A stretch of 11,072 nucleotides of DNA from Gp6-AA40 sp035649395 (lineage in GTDB: Bacteria; Acidobacteriota; Vicinamibacteria; Vicinamibacterales; UBA2999). The notes under the pieces were generated by a model. The model was not told where the DNA came from. It searched no databases and saw only the letters and a list, made by a program, of their open reading frames with translations. Of this stretch, positions 1-7,640 are shown piece by piece. The stretch's first letter is position 1. Each line of letters starts with the position of its first letter. The position numbers were made by a program, and so were the translations under genes. The stretch covers positions 1 to 11,072 of the forward strand of contig DASRJR010000197.1 in the NCBI GenBank assembly GCA_035649395.1, written 5' to 3'.

Positions 1-216
1 AAAGTGTGCCGCCGTCCCGGTGCTGGAGAACGTGGCGGCGATCTTCTGACAGATGATGCCGGACTTGCCGATGCCGGTCACGATGACGCGGCCGCGGCAG
101 TCGAGCAGCAGCTGCACGGCCCGCTTGAAATCACCGTCGAGTGCGCCCACCAGCTCCAGGATGGCGGCGGCCTCGGTCTGCAGCACGCGCCGGGCGAGCG
201 AGATGTCGATGCTCAC
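1..216 (-). CDS. kdsD: Arabinose-5-phosphate isomerase, N-terminal part (KdsD/KpsF/GutQ family)
   Basis: Cut by the left window edge; only the first 72 codons are present. The family interconverts D-ribulose 5-phosphate and D-arabinose 5-phosphate in the cytoplasm, the first step of Kdo synthesis. The visible part is the start of the SIS sugar-isomerase domain: an N-terminal helix (LARRVLQTEAAAI), then VIVTGIGKSG at about residues 44-53, the GxGKSG phosphosugar loop, then ATFSSTGTAAHF at 61-72, which matches the ATxxSTGTP segment of KdsD. The GTG start at 216 overlaps the kdsA stop in a GTGA tetranucleotide (213-216), implying translational coupling, and no ATG is available nearby. The CBS domains expected at the C-terminus lie outside the window. 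Product KdsD rather than GutQ is inferred from the Kdo operon context. Confidence 0.93.
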   Translation of the reverse strand, partial: MSIDISLARRVLQTEAAAILELVGALDGDFKRAVQLLLDCRGRVIVTGIGKSGIICQKIAATFSSTGTAAHF

Positions 217-1070
217 GCGCGGACTCCGCCGGCGCGTGCCGGCTCCTCCGCGTTGGCGCGCACCGCCCGCTCTATTCGCGTGAGCTTGCGCAGCAGCGGT
301 TCGAGCGCGTCGAGGCGCAGCGCGTTGCCGGCGTCGCTCTTGGCGCGCGACGGCTCCTCGTGCACCTCCATGAACACCGCGTCGACGCCCGCGGCCACGC
401 CGGCCGACGCCAGCGGATCGATGTACTCGGCCAGGCCGGCGGTGACGCCATCACCCGCGCCCGGCAGCTGCAGGCTGTGCGTCACGTCGAAGACGACCGG
501 ATACCCGAAGCCTCGCAGAATCGGAAACGCCCGAACATCGACGACGAGGTTGTTGTAGCCGAAGCTCACGCCGCGTTCGGTCACGAGCACCGACTCGTTC
601 CCCTCGGCCGTGATCTTCTGAATGACGTGCCGCATGTCCTGCGGCGCGAGGAATTGTCCCTTCTTCACGTTGACCGTCTTGCCGGTGCGGGCGGCGGCGA
701 CGAGCAGGTCCGTTTGCCGGCACAGAAACGCCGGAATCTGCAGGACGTCGACGACCTCGGCGGCCGCGCGGGCGTGGCCAGGCTCGTGGATGTCGGTGAG
801 GACGGGGAGGCCGGTCCGCGATTTCACATCGGCGAGCGTCCGCAAGCCGTCGTCGAGGCCCGGCCCGCGAAACGAGCGTCGCGACGTCCGGTTCGCCTTG
901 TCGTACGACGCCTTGAAGATCAGCGGCACCCCACAGCGGGCGGCGATGTCTTTCAACGCCGCGGCGAGGTCGAGTGCGTGCGCCGCGCTCTCGATGACAC
1001 AGGGGCCCGCGATGAGCGCGAAGGGCTGGCCGTTGCCAACCGCGAAGCCCCCGATGGAAACCGCTCGCAC
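213..1070 (-). CDS. kdsA: 3-deoxy-8-phosphooctulonate synthase (Kdo-8-P synthase), metal-dependent type
   Basis: Condenses phosphoenolpyruvate with arabinose 5-phosphate to Kdo-8-phosphate, in the cytoplasm. The 285-residue product is full length for this TIM-barrel family and carries LIAGPCVIES (19-28), FKASYDKANRTS (52-63), QIPAFLCRQTDL (111-122), NVKKGQF (134-140), FDVTHS (194-199) and MEVHEEP (234-240). The four residues Cys24, His198, Glu235 and Asp246 have the same spacing (174, 37, 11) as the metal ligands of the Aquifex enzyme (Cys11, His185, Glu222, Asp233, from memory). This marks the metal-dependent class, not the E. coli type, which has Asn in place of Cys. The start is GTG at 1070, 10 bp after the pyrG stop, with no clear Shine-Dalgarno, so translation may depend on coupling to pyrG. 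The stop overlaps kdsD. Confidence 0.98.
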   Translation of the reverse strand: MRAVSIGGFAVGNGQPFALIAGPCVIESAAHALDLAAALKDIAARCGVPLIFKASYDKANRTSRRSFRGPGLDDGLRTLADVKSRTGLPVLTDIHEPGHARAAAEVVDVLQIPAFLCRQTDLLVAAARTGKTVNVKKGQFLAPQDMRHVIQKITAEGNESVLVTERGVSFGYNNLVVDVRAFPILRGFGYPVVFDVTHSLQLPGAGDGVTAGLAEYIDPLASAGVAAGVDAVFMEVHEEPSRAKSDAGNALRLDALEPLLRKLTRIERAVRANAEEPARAGGVRA

Positions 1071-1080
1071 GGAACGTATT

Positions 1081-2748
<1,668 letters not shown>

Positions 2749-2749
2749 G

Positions 2750-2756
2750 CCACCTC
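2750..2756 (-). promoter_or_regulatory. Shine-Dalgarno of pyrG, overlapping the kdsB stop
   Basis: On the minus strand the sequence runs TGAGGTGGC then ATG. GAGGTGG is a good anti-16S match 4-5 nt before the pyrG ATG, and its first two bases belong to the kdsB TGA stop (2755-2757). It supports the ATG at 2748 and termination-reinitiation coupling of kdsB and pyrG. Confidence 0.75.
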
Positions 2757-3531
2757 ACATGTGCGCGGCCGCGGCCGTGCGGCGGCGAACGCGCTCCAAA
2801 TCCTCGGGAGTGTCAACTTCGATGGAATCGAACCTGGTCTGAACCGCGCGGATGCGGAAGCCGTGCTCGAGCGCGCGCAGCTGCTCGAGCGATTCGGCGC
2901 GCTCGAGCGGCGTCTGCTCGAGCCCGGCGAAGAGCAGCAGAAACTCGCGCCGGAACCCGTACAGGCCGATGTGTTTGAACGCCTGAGCAGGTCCGCGTGG
3001 GTGCGGGATCGGCGAGCGCGAAAAATACAGCGCGTTGTCCTGCGCGTCGACGACCACTTTCACGACGTTTGGATTCGCCAGTTCCGCGGGATCGGTGATC
3101 GGCTGCCGCAGCGTCGACATGACGAGCGATCGATCGGCGTCGAGCGGTTCGATGATCTCCGCGATCATGTCGGGCTCGATGAGCGGCAGATCGCCCTGCA
3201 CGTTGATCACGAGCTCGCACGGCAAGTCGCGTGCGACTTCGGCGATGCGGTCGGTGCCCGTGCGATGACCGGATCCGGTCATGCGCACCACCCCGTGAAA
3301 GCGCTCGACGGCTGCCGCGATTCTCGAATCATCGGTGGCGACGACCACGGCATCGACGCCGCGCGTCGAAGCGGCGCGCCGGTATACATGCTCGATCATC
3401 GGACGTCCGGCGATGTCGGCGAGCGGCTTGCCGGGAAATCGGCTCGACTCGTATCGAGCGGGGATGAGGGCGACGATTCGGGGGGGCGGTGACGTTCTCT
3501 GGAATGGATCGAGGAACGTGCCAGGGTGCAC
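2755..3531 (-). CDS. kdsB: 3-deoxy-manno-octulosonate cytidylyltransferase (CMP-Kdo synthetase)
   Basis: Activates Kdo with CTP to CMP-Kdo, the donor for lipid A glycosylation; cytoplasmic. The 258-residue product has the nucleotidyltransferase start VALIPARYESSRFPGKPL (20-37), ATDD (65-68), TGSGHRTGTDRIAE (85-98), NVQGDLPLI (110-118), KHIGLYGFR (186-194), the ESLEQLRALE helix (213-222) and EVDTPEDLERVR (238-249). Expected Mg-binding aspartates are Asp114 and Asp240. The usual QGDEP motif reads QGDLP here. The GTG at 3531 is the only start available: an in-frame TGA lies 6 bp upstream, and no ATG, GTG or TTG occurs before residue 19, giving a 17-residue N-terminal extension over the family norm. 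It is the first gene of the operon. A TATGAT box (3537-3542, minus) lies 5 nt before the GTG, so the mRNA may be leaderless; this is weak inference. Confidence 0.96.
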   Translation of the reverse strand: MHPGTFLDPFQRTSPPPRIVALIPARYESSRFPGKPLADIAGRPMIEHVYRRAASTRGVDAVVVATDDSRIAAAVERFHGVVRMTGSGHRTGTDRIAEVARDLPCELVINVQGDLPLIEPDMIAEIIEPLDADRSLVMSTLRQPITDPAELANPNVVKVVVDAQDNALYFSRSPIPHPRGPAQAFKHIGLYGFRREFLLLFAGLEQTPLERAESLEQLRALEHGFRIRAVQTRFDSIEVDTPEDLERVRRRTAAAAHM

Positions 3532-3625
3532 GACGAATCATAGCATAGCGGTCCAAGGGCTCCGGGCTGTCCGGCAGGCGCGTTTCGACCGAAATGCTAC
3601 GATAGCGGTGCAAAAGCTTCGGGTC
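3532..3625. promoter_or_regulatory. Divergent promoter region between kdsB and the orphan TM protein
   Basis: 94 bp separate two divergent starts, so both promoters must lie here or just beyond. Toward kdsB, TATGAT (3537-3542) and TATGCT (3542-3547) are -10-like on the minus strand, but no convincing -35 was found at 16-18 bp. Toward the plus-strand gene, TGCTACGAT (3595-3603) looks like an extended -10 (TGnTAnnnT), also without a clear -35. The calls rest on sequence match alone. Confidence 0.35.
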
Positions 3626-4150
3626 ATGACCTGGCGACTGTATGCGTTGGTGTCGGGTGGCGCGTTCGTGGCCACATACCTTTTTTCCGGCCAGCCCGGC
3701 ACGCTGACGCCTGCGCGCGCACCGCAAGCGCGTCCTGCCGCGGCGTCGCCCTCGTCGAGCAACGCCGAGAGCGAGATTCAACTGCTGGCGGCCCGGCTCG
3801 AGGCTCGCGTTCGTCAGGCGGCGAGCTATCAAGCGCCCACTCGAAATCCGTTCGAGTTCGGCCACGTCCCACAGCCTGCGCCGAAGCAGGTCATTGCCCC
3901 GAAGCTGCCGGAGCTGCCGTACGTTCCTCCGCCACCACCGCCACCGCCCTTCACGTTGTCGGGAATCGCCGCCAACCATGTTGATGGCGCGCTGCAGCGC
4001 ACCGGGATTTTCAGTGGGTCGAACGGTGTACAACTCGCGCGAGAAGGCGAAAGCGTCGGCGGCTACAAGGTGGTCACGATCGACGACAACGCTGCGCTCC
4101 TGGAGTCACCGGCCGACGGAAGACAACACAGGCTCACACTGTCGAGATAG
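3626..4150 (+). CDS. Single-TM proline-rich protein with GspC/PilP-like C-terminal domain
   Basis: 174 residues, no confident family name. An N-terminal hydrophobic segment (about 4-21, LYALVSGGAFVATYLF) suggests a membrane anchor or uncleaved signal. A helical, possibly coiled stretch follows (about 46-67), then RNPFEF (73-78) and a proline-rich spacer with eight consecutive prolines (101-108). The C-terminal 65 residues (FTLSGIAANHVDGALQ...VREGE-like LAREGESVGGYKVVTIDDNAALLE...HRLTL) follow the pattern of the small beta domain of type II secretion GspC or pilus PilP: short strand, G-I-A, a gain-of-function loop, then a terminal RLTL strand. That assignment is by eye. No secretion or pilus genes lie nearby. 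ATG 3626 is chosen because the frame open further upstream runs antisense to kdsB. The stop is 11 bp from the convergent serA stop. Confidence 0.8.
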   Translation: MTWRLYALVSGGAFVATYLFSGQPGTLTPARAPQARPAAASPSSSNAESEIQLLAARLEARVRQAASYQAPTRNPFEFGHVPQPAPKQVIAPKLPELPYVPPPPPPPPFTLSGIAANHVDGALQRTGIFSGSNGVQLAREGESVGGYKVVTIDDNAALLESPADGRQHRLTLSR

Positions 4151-4161
4151 CGCCAGCAGGT

Positions 4162-5748
4162 TCACACCCGCACGAGACGTACTTCACTCATTCCTTCCGC
4201 CTTGCGCAGCTCGTCGATCACCGAGTGCGGGATCGGCTCTGTTTCGTCGACGATAACGACGCCGACGGCGCGATCGCCGTCGCGGCCGAGCGCGAAGGTG
4301 GCGATGTTGACCTGATTCTGGCCGAGGATCGTTCCGACACGGCCGATCACGCCCGGCACGTCTTTGTTGCCGAACACGATCATCGTGCCGTCGAGCGGTG
4401 CCTCGACCCTGATCCCATCCAGTAATACGAGCCGCGGCGACGAGCGCTCGAAGATCGCGCCCTCGATCCAGCGGTCACCCTGGCTGGTGCGCAGGATCAC
4501 GGAGATCAGGCTGGTGTAGTTGCGCGGCCGCGTGCTTTGCGACTCCACGACCTCGATGCCGCGCTCGGCAGCGACCGCGGACGCGTTCACCAGCGTGATG
4601 CCCGTTGAGAGGATCGGTTTGAACACGCCTGCGAGCACGGCATTGACGAGGAGGGTGTTCTTGCTCTTGCTGTCCTGCGCCAGATCGCCGTAGTAGCGGA
4701 TGCTGACCGCATGCACCCGGTGATCGTTCATTTGGGCGATGAACGTGCCCATCCGCTCGGCCAGCCTCGCGAACGGCTGGAGGCGCTTGAACTCCTCCGT
4801 CGAGAGCGACGGGAAGTTGACGGCGTTGCGAATGACGCCGTCTTTGAGGAAGTCGCGCAGCGCCGTCGCCGTCTCGACGCCGACCAGCTCCTGACCTTCG
4901 CGGGTCGACGCGGCGATGTGCGGTGTGGCGACGACCTGAGGCAGTTTTTGCAGGCGATGGTCGACGGTCGGCTCGGTCTCGAAGACATCCAGTCCGGCGC
5001 CACCGACGTGACCCGCCTCGATCGCATCGGCCAGTGCGGTTTCGTCGATCAGATCGCCGCGCGCGGTGTTGATGATCCGGATGCCCTTCTTGGCACGGGC
5101 AAGCCGCTCGGCATTGACCAGCCGGCGCGTCTGCGGTGTCGACGGCATGTGCAGCGAAATGTAGTCCGAACGCGCGAACAGGTTGTCGAGCGACACGAGC
5201 TCGACGTCGAGATCGGCGGCAACGTGTTCAGAGATGAAGGGATCGTGCGCGACGATCCGCATCCCGAACGACGCGGCGCGTCGGGCCACTTCCTGACCGA
5301 TTCGTCCCAGTCCGGCCAGTCCCAGGACCTTGTCTCGGATTTCCTCGCCGAGAAACTTCTTCTTCTCCCATTTGCCCTGCTTCATCGCCGCGTCGGCTGC
5401 CGGCACGTTGCGCGCGAGGGCGAGGATCAGCGCCATTGCCAGCTCGGCAACACTGATGCTGTTGGCGCCAGGCGCATTCATCACGATGATGCCCCTGGCG
5501 CTGGCGGCGGCGACGTCGACGTTGTCGACGCCCGTTCCGGCGCGTGCGATGACGCGCAGCATCGGGGCGGCGTTGATAATCGCCGCCGTCACTTTGGTTG
5601 CGCTGCGTACGACGATCGCCTCCGCATCCGCGATGTCATGTATCAGCTGCTCGGGAGACCTTCCAGTGCGGGCATCGACGTCCCAACCTTCCGTGCGAAG
5701 CAAATCGAGGGCAGAGGGAGGCAGGTCGTCGGCGACGAGGATCTTCAC
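4162..5748 (-). CDS. serA: D-3-phosphoglycerate dehydrogenase, long form with ACT domain
   Basis: Oxidises 3-phosphoglycerate to 3-phosphohydroxypyruvate with NAD+, the first step of serine synthesis; cytoplasmic. From GTG 5748 it is 528 residues, the usual length of the long class. Visible parts: substrate-binding RSATKV (48-53) and RAGTGVDNVD (69-78), Rossmann GLGRIG (146-151) with Asp169 for NAD, and the catalytic set Arg230 (NTARGD), Glu259 (ETEP) and His277 (PHIAAST). A substrate-binding (ASB) domain spans about 318-450, and a C-terminal ACT domain (about 457-528, NKDVPGVIGRVGTIL) suggests serine feedback. The start is placed at MKILVADD, the typical beginning; the frame stays open 144 bp upstream but that part is unlike the family. 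No Shine-Dalgarno is visible. A TATACT box (5760-5765, minus) 11 nt before the GTG would give a very short leader. Confidence 0.97.
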   Translation of the reverse strand: MKILVADDLPPSALDLLRTEGWDVDARTGRSPEQLIHDIADAEAIVVRSATKVTAAIINAAPMLRVIARAGTGVDNVDVAAASARGIIVMNAPGANSISVAELAMALILALARNVPAADAAMKQGKWEKKKFLGEEIRDKVLGLAGLGRIGQEVARRAASFGMRIVAHDPFISEHVAADLDVELVSLDNLFARSDYISLHMPSTPQTRRLVNAERLARAKKGIRIINTARGDLIDETALADAIEAGHVGGAGLDVFETEPTVDHRLQKLPQVVATPHIAASTREGQELVGVETATALRDFLKDGVIRNAVNFPSLSTEEFKRLQPFARLAERMGTFIAQMNDHRVHAVSIRYYGDLAQDSKSKNTLLVNAVLAGVFKPILSTGITLVNASAVAAERGIEVVESQSTRPRNYTSLISVILRTSQGDRWIEGAIFERSSPRLVLLDGIRVEAPLDGTMIVFGNKDVPGVIGRVGTILGQNQVNIATFALGRDGDRAVGVVIVDETEPIPHSVIDELRKAEGMSEVRLVRV

Positions 5749-5851
5749 GGGTGGTGAAAAGTATAATCTGTCGGTTTTGTCGATCGCGGCGGCGGTCCGA
5801 GGAGCGATCCTCGCGAGCTGCTGCGAGCGCGAAGAACGTCGCCAGTGTGCA

Positions 5852-5870
5852 CGTCGAAAAATTTGCGACG
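5852..5870. promoter_or_regulatory. 19-bp palindrome, candidate operator
   Basis: CGTCGaAAAaTTTgCGACG pairs CGTCG with CGACG and AAA with TTT around a central A; only the symmetric a/g positions break the dyad. It lies 104 bp upstream of the serA start and 189 bp upstream of mdh. The dyad and its place in a divergent control region suggest a homodimeric regulator site. The regulator is unknown and no second copy was seen in the window. Confidence 0.4.
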
Positions 5871-5955
5871 AACGAGGACGTAACAATCGCACTACGATGG
5901 TGCAAATCGCTAAAACTCTCAGGTATTTCCTGTAGCGCGGGCGTCAAACGAGGCG

Positions 5956-5990
5956 TTTTCAACAGAGTTTTCCACAGAAATTGTGGATAT
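5956..5990. promoter_or_regulatory. DnaA-box-like cluster upstream of mdh
   Basis: TTTTCCACA (5968-5976) and, on the other strand, ATATCCACA (5982-5990) each match the DnaA-box consensus TTATNCACA at 8 of 9 positions and face each other, forming the dyad TCCACA-gaaat-TGTGGA. TTTTCAACA (5956-5964) is a poorer third match (7 of 9). An AT-rich stretch (GATATATC) overlaps the right box. The sites sit 69-103 bp before the mdh ATG. They could be DnaA binding sites or the operator of another dimeric regulator. dnaA and other origin genes are not in view. Confidence 0.4.
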
Positions 5991-6050
5991 ATCAGACGAT
6001 CGCTGTGGGACAGTGACCTAAAGAATGCAGGTGCGACCAGCAGCGAGATG

Positions 6051-6055
6051 AGGAG
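6051..6055 (+). promoter_or_regulatory. Shine-Dalgarno of mdh
   Basis: AGGAG lies 3 nt before the ATG at 6059, in the purine-rich run GAGATGAGGAG. The spacing is short but acceptable, and it supports this ATG as the start. Confidence 0.65.
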
Positions 6056-6058
6056 CGC

Positions 6059-6985
6059 ATGAATCGCAAAGTGACAGTGGTTGGTGGCGCCGGCAATGTC
6101 GGCATGACCGTCGCGCGCGCAATCGCCGAGAAGGAGTTGGCCGACGTCGTCATCATCGACATCGCCGATCAGAAAGCGGCCGGCGTCGCACTCGACATCT
6201 ACGAGACGTGCCCGATTATCGGATCGGACTCGCGGCTCGTTGGCGGCGGCGACTGGAGCGCCGCAGCCGGTTCCGACATCGTCGTGATCACGTCGGGCAA
6301 GCCACGCAAGCCGGGGATGAGCCGTGACGATCTCGTGCGCGACAATTTCGAGATCATGAAGAGCATTGCGCCGAACCTCGTGCAGCACTGCCCGAACGCG
6401 ATCGTCGTGCCGGTGGCCAATCCGCTCGATGCGATGTCACAGGCGCTCTATCGACTGACCAAGTTCCCTCGCGAGCGCATCATCGGCATGGCCGGCGTGC
6501 TCGACTCGGCGCGCATGAGCACCTTTGTCGCGATGGAGCTCAAGGTGTCGGTCGAGAACGTGCACTCGTTCGTGCTCGGCGGCCACGGCGACACCATGGT
6601 GCCGCTGCCGCGGTACTCGACCGTCGCGGGAATTCCGCTCACCGACCTGCTGCCGAAGGATCGGATCGACGCGATCGCGAAGCGCACTGCGGATGGGGGC
6701 GCAGAGATCACCAAGCTGGTCGGCACGAGCGCGTGGTATGCGCCCGGTCAGGCGGCAGCAGAGATGTGCGAAGCGATCCTCAAGGACAAGAAGAAGATTC
6801 TCCCGTGCTCCGTGTTCCTGCAGGGCGAGTATGGGATTCGAGATCTGTTCGTCGGCGTCCCAGTGAAGCTCGGGGCGAGCGGCGTCGAGCAGATCATCGA
6901 GATCAAGTTGACGGCAGAGGAAGACGCCGCATTGAAGAAGTCGGCCGCGTCGGTGAAGGAATTGGTCGACGTGATCGGAATGTAG
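6059..6985 (+). CDS. mdh: Malate dehydrogenase, LDH-like type
   Basis: Interconverts malate and oxaloacetate with NAD(H) in the TCA cycle; cytoplasmic. The 308-residue product has the Rossmann loop GGAGNVG (9-15), Asp34 ending strand 2 (NAD rather than NADP preference), and the substrate loop GKPRKPGMSRDD (80-91). The Arg at 83, where lactate dehydrogenases carry Gln, marks it as a malate enzyme. PVANPLD (118-124), the VLDSAR segment with Asp149 and Arg152, and GGHGDTMVPLPR with catalytic His176 complete the active site. No missing residue was noticed. It is transcribed alone: serA diverges upstream and a hairpin with a convergent gene follows. The TCA genes sucCD lie about 1.2 kb downstream on the same strand but are not co-transcribed with it. 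Confidence 0.98.
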   Translation: MNRKVTVVGGAGNVGMTVARAIAEKELADVVIIDIADQKAAGVALDIYETCPIIGSDSRLVGGGDWSAAAGSDIVVITSGKPRKPGMSRDDLVRDNFEIMKSIAPNLVQHCPNAIVVPVANPLDAMSQALYRLTKFPRERIIGMAGVLDSARMSTFVAMELKVSVENVHSFVLGGHGDTMVPLPRYSTVAGIPLTDLLPKDRIDAIAKRTADGGAEITKLVGTSAWYAPGQAAAEMCEAILKDKKKILPCSVFLQGEYGIRDLFVGVPVKLGASGVEQIIEIKLTAEEDAALKKSAASVKELVDVIGM

Positions 6986-6992
6986 CGACTGT

Positions 6993-7015
6993 CGGCGGGT
7001 CTTCGAGACCCGCCG
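6993..7015. terminator. Perfect hairpin between convergent mdh and cytochrome c genes
   Basis: CGGCGGGTCT pairs perfectly with AGACCCGCCG over a TCG loop, a 10-bp GC-rich stem, and CGAC/GTCG outside it (6986-6989, 7016-7019) can extend the stem past a bulge. It starts 8 bp after the mdh stop and ends 5 bp before the convergent gene's stop, the place expected of a bidirectional terminator. No U-tract follows on either strand, so it is not a textbook intrinsic terminator. Confidence 0.6.
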
Positions 7016-7020
7016 GTCGT

Positions 7021-7575
7021 TCACTTCCCCTGACCCGGAGGCGGGGCACCACCTGCTGCGGGCGGCCCTCCAGCAGGCGGACCGCCGCCACCCGGACCCT
7101 GGCCACGCGGCGGCGGCGGGGCGCCTGGCGTTCCCGGCTCCACGACGGGGATCGCGGCTCCACGATGACAGGTCGCGCAACCGACAGCGGCGACCTGATC
7201 GGCCGGCTTCGACGCGACAGCCTTCTGAATCGCCGGATTGACCTCGCGCACCATCCGCATCATCGCGCGCGCAACGTTCTTGGTCGGTTTCGTGTCGCCG
7301 GCGAAGTCGTTCATCGGATCGCCCGGACCGTTGAACACGTGGCAGTGATTGCACGTCACGCCGAGCGCGGCGGAGAAGTTCTGCATGATCTGCAGCACCT
7401 GCGCGCGCGCCATGTCCTTGGGCAGCACCTGGAGGTTCTGCGGTGGCGGCTGCGGCGCGCCACGGCCGTCGCCTCTGCCCTGGCCCTGGCCTTGCGGCGC
7501 CTGCGCAAATGCCACGAGCGACCCCGCCAGTACGAGGACGCCGATCGCGGTTGCTCTAAACGCGTAACGGTTCAT
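7021..7575 (-). CDS. Exported diheme cytochrome c, photosynthetic-reaction-centre-cytochrome-like
   Basis: 184 residues. A signal peptide (1-25: NRYAFR, hydrophobic core to about 20, then AFA before Q) sends it to the periplasm. After a Gln/Gly-rich linker, NLQVLPKDM (47-55) opens a helical domain with two heme c sites: CNHCH (75-79) and CATCH (133-137). Met64, 11 residues before the first Cys, may be an axial ligand. Overall this resembles half of the tetraheme PufC (CytoC_RC) family, which occurs widely in non-phototrophic Acidobacteriota; no reaction-centre gene is here. The C-terminal 40 residues are nearly all Pro, Gly and Ala. Electron-transfer partner unknown. ATG 7575 has GGAGA (7581-7585) 5 nt upstream. 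The gene is transcribed alone, convergent with mdh. Family placement is from motif memory. Confidence 0.9.
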   Translation of the reverse strand: MNRYAFRATAIGVLVLAGSLVAFAQAPQGQGQGRGDGRGAPQPPPQNLQVLPKDMARAQVLQIMQNFSAALGVTCNHCHVFNGPGDPMNDFAGDTKPTKNVARAMMRMVREVNPAIQKAVASKPADQVAAVGCATCHRGAAIPVVEPGTPGAPPPPRGQGPGGGGPPAGGPPAAGGAPPPGQGK

Positions 7576-7580
7576 GCCGA

Positions 7581-7585
7581 TCTCC
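7581..7585 (-). promoter_or_regulatory. Shine-Dalgarno of the cytochrome c gene
   Basis: GGAGA on the minus strand, 5 nt before the ATG at 7575; fixes the start that yields the signal peptide. Confidence 0.65.
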
Positions 7586-7640
7586 GTGCGAGAGTTGATG
7601 TCAAATACTGCGAACTTCGGCGAATTGTAACGCAGAACTC

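Larger units (their letters stand above)
5749..6058. other. 310-bp divergent intergenic control region serA/mdh
   Basis: No gene is supported here; reading frames through it are extensions of neighbours. It is less GC-rich than its surroundings, especially 5851-5995. It holds a serA -10-like box (5760-5765, minus), a perfect TATAAT on the plus strand (5762-5767) without a good -35, a 19-bp palindrome (5852-5870), a CAGG-TATTT-CCTG mini-hairpin (5920-5932) and a pair of inverted DnaA-box-like sites (5968-5990). The mdh promoter is probably within it but I could not place it with confidence. Confidence 0.6.

Noticed and set aside
3335..3625. Upstream extension of the orphan TM protein to 3335
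   Set aside because: This part overlaps kdsB in antisense and lacks structure; the TM anchor directly follows the ATG at 3626.
4711..5757. 348-residue open frame antisense to serA
   Set aside because: Same cause; SerA motifs on the other strand are decisive.
5762..5767. Perfect TATAAT on the plus strand as mdh promoter
   Set aside because: No -35 at 16-18 bp and it lies about 290 bp before mdh; it partly coincides with the serA -10-like box, so it was not called as a promoter.
5880..5940. Glycine-riboswitch-like stretch AAACTCTCAGGTA (5912-5924)
   Set aside because: It resembles the 3' part of a glycine aptamer, but the expected AAAGGAC continuation is absent (TTTCC instead), and there is no GGAGAG partner upstream; also not next to a glycine gene in the right way.
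6437..7354. 305-residue minus-strand open frame across mdh and the cytochrome gene
   Set aside because: Antisense to mdh and out of frame with the cytochrome; no motif, arginine-rich low-complexity translation.
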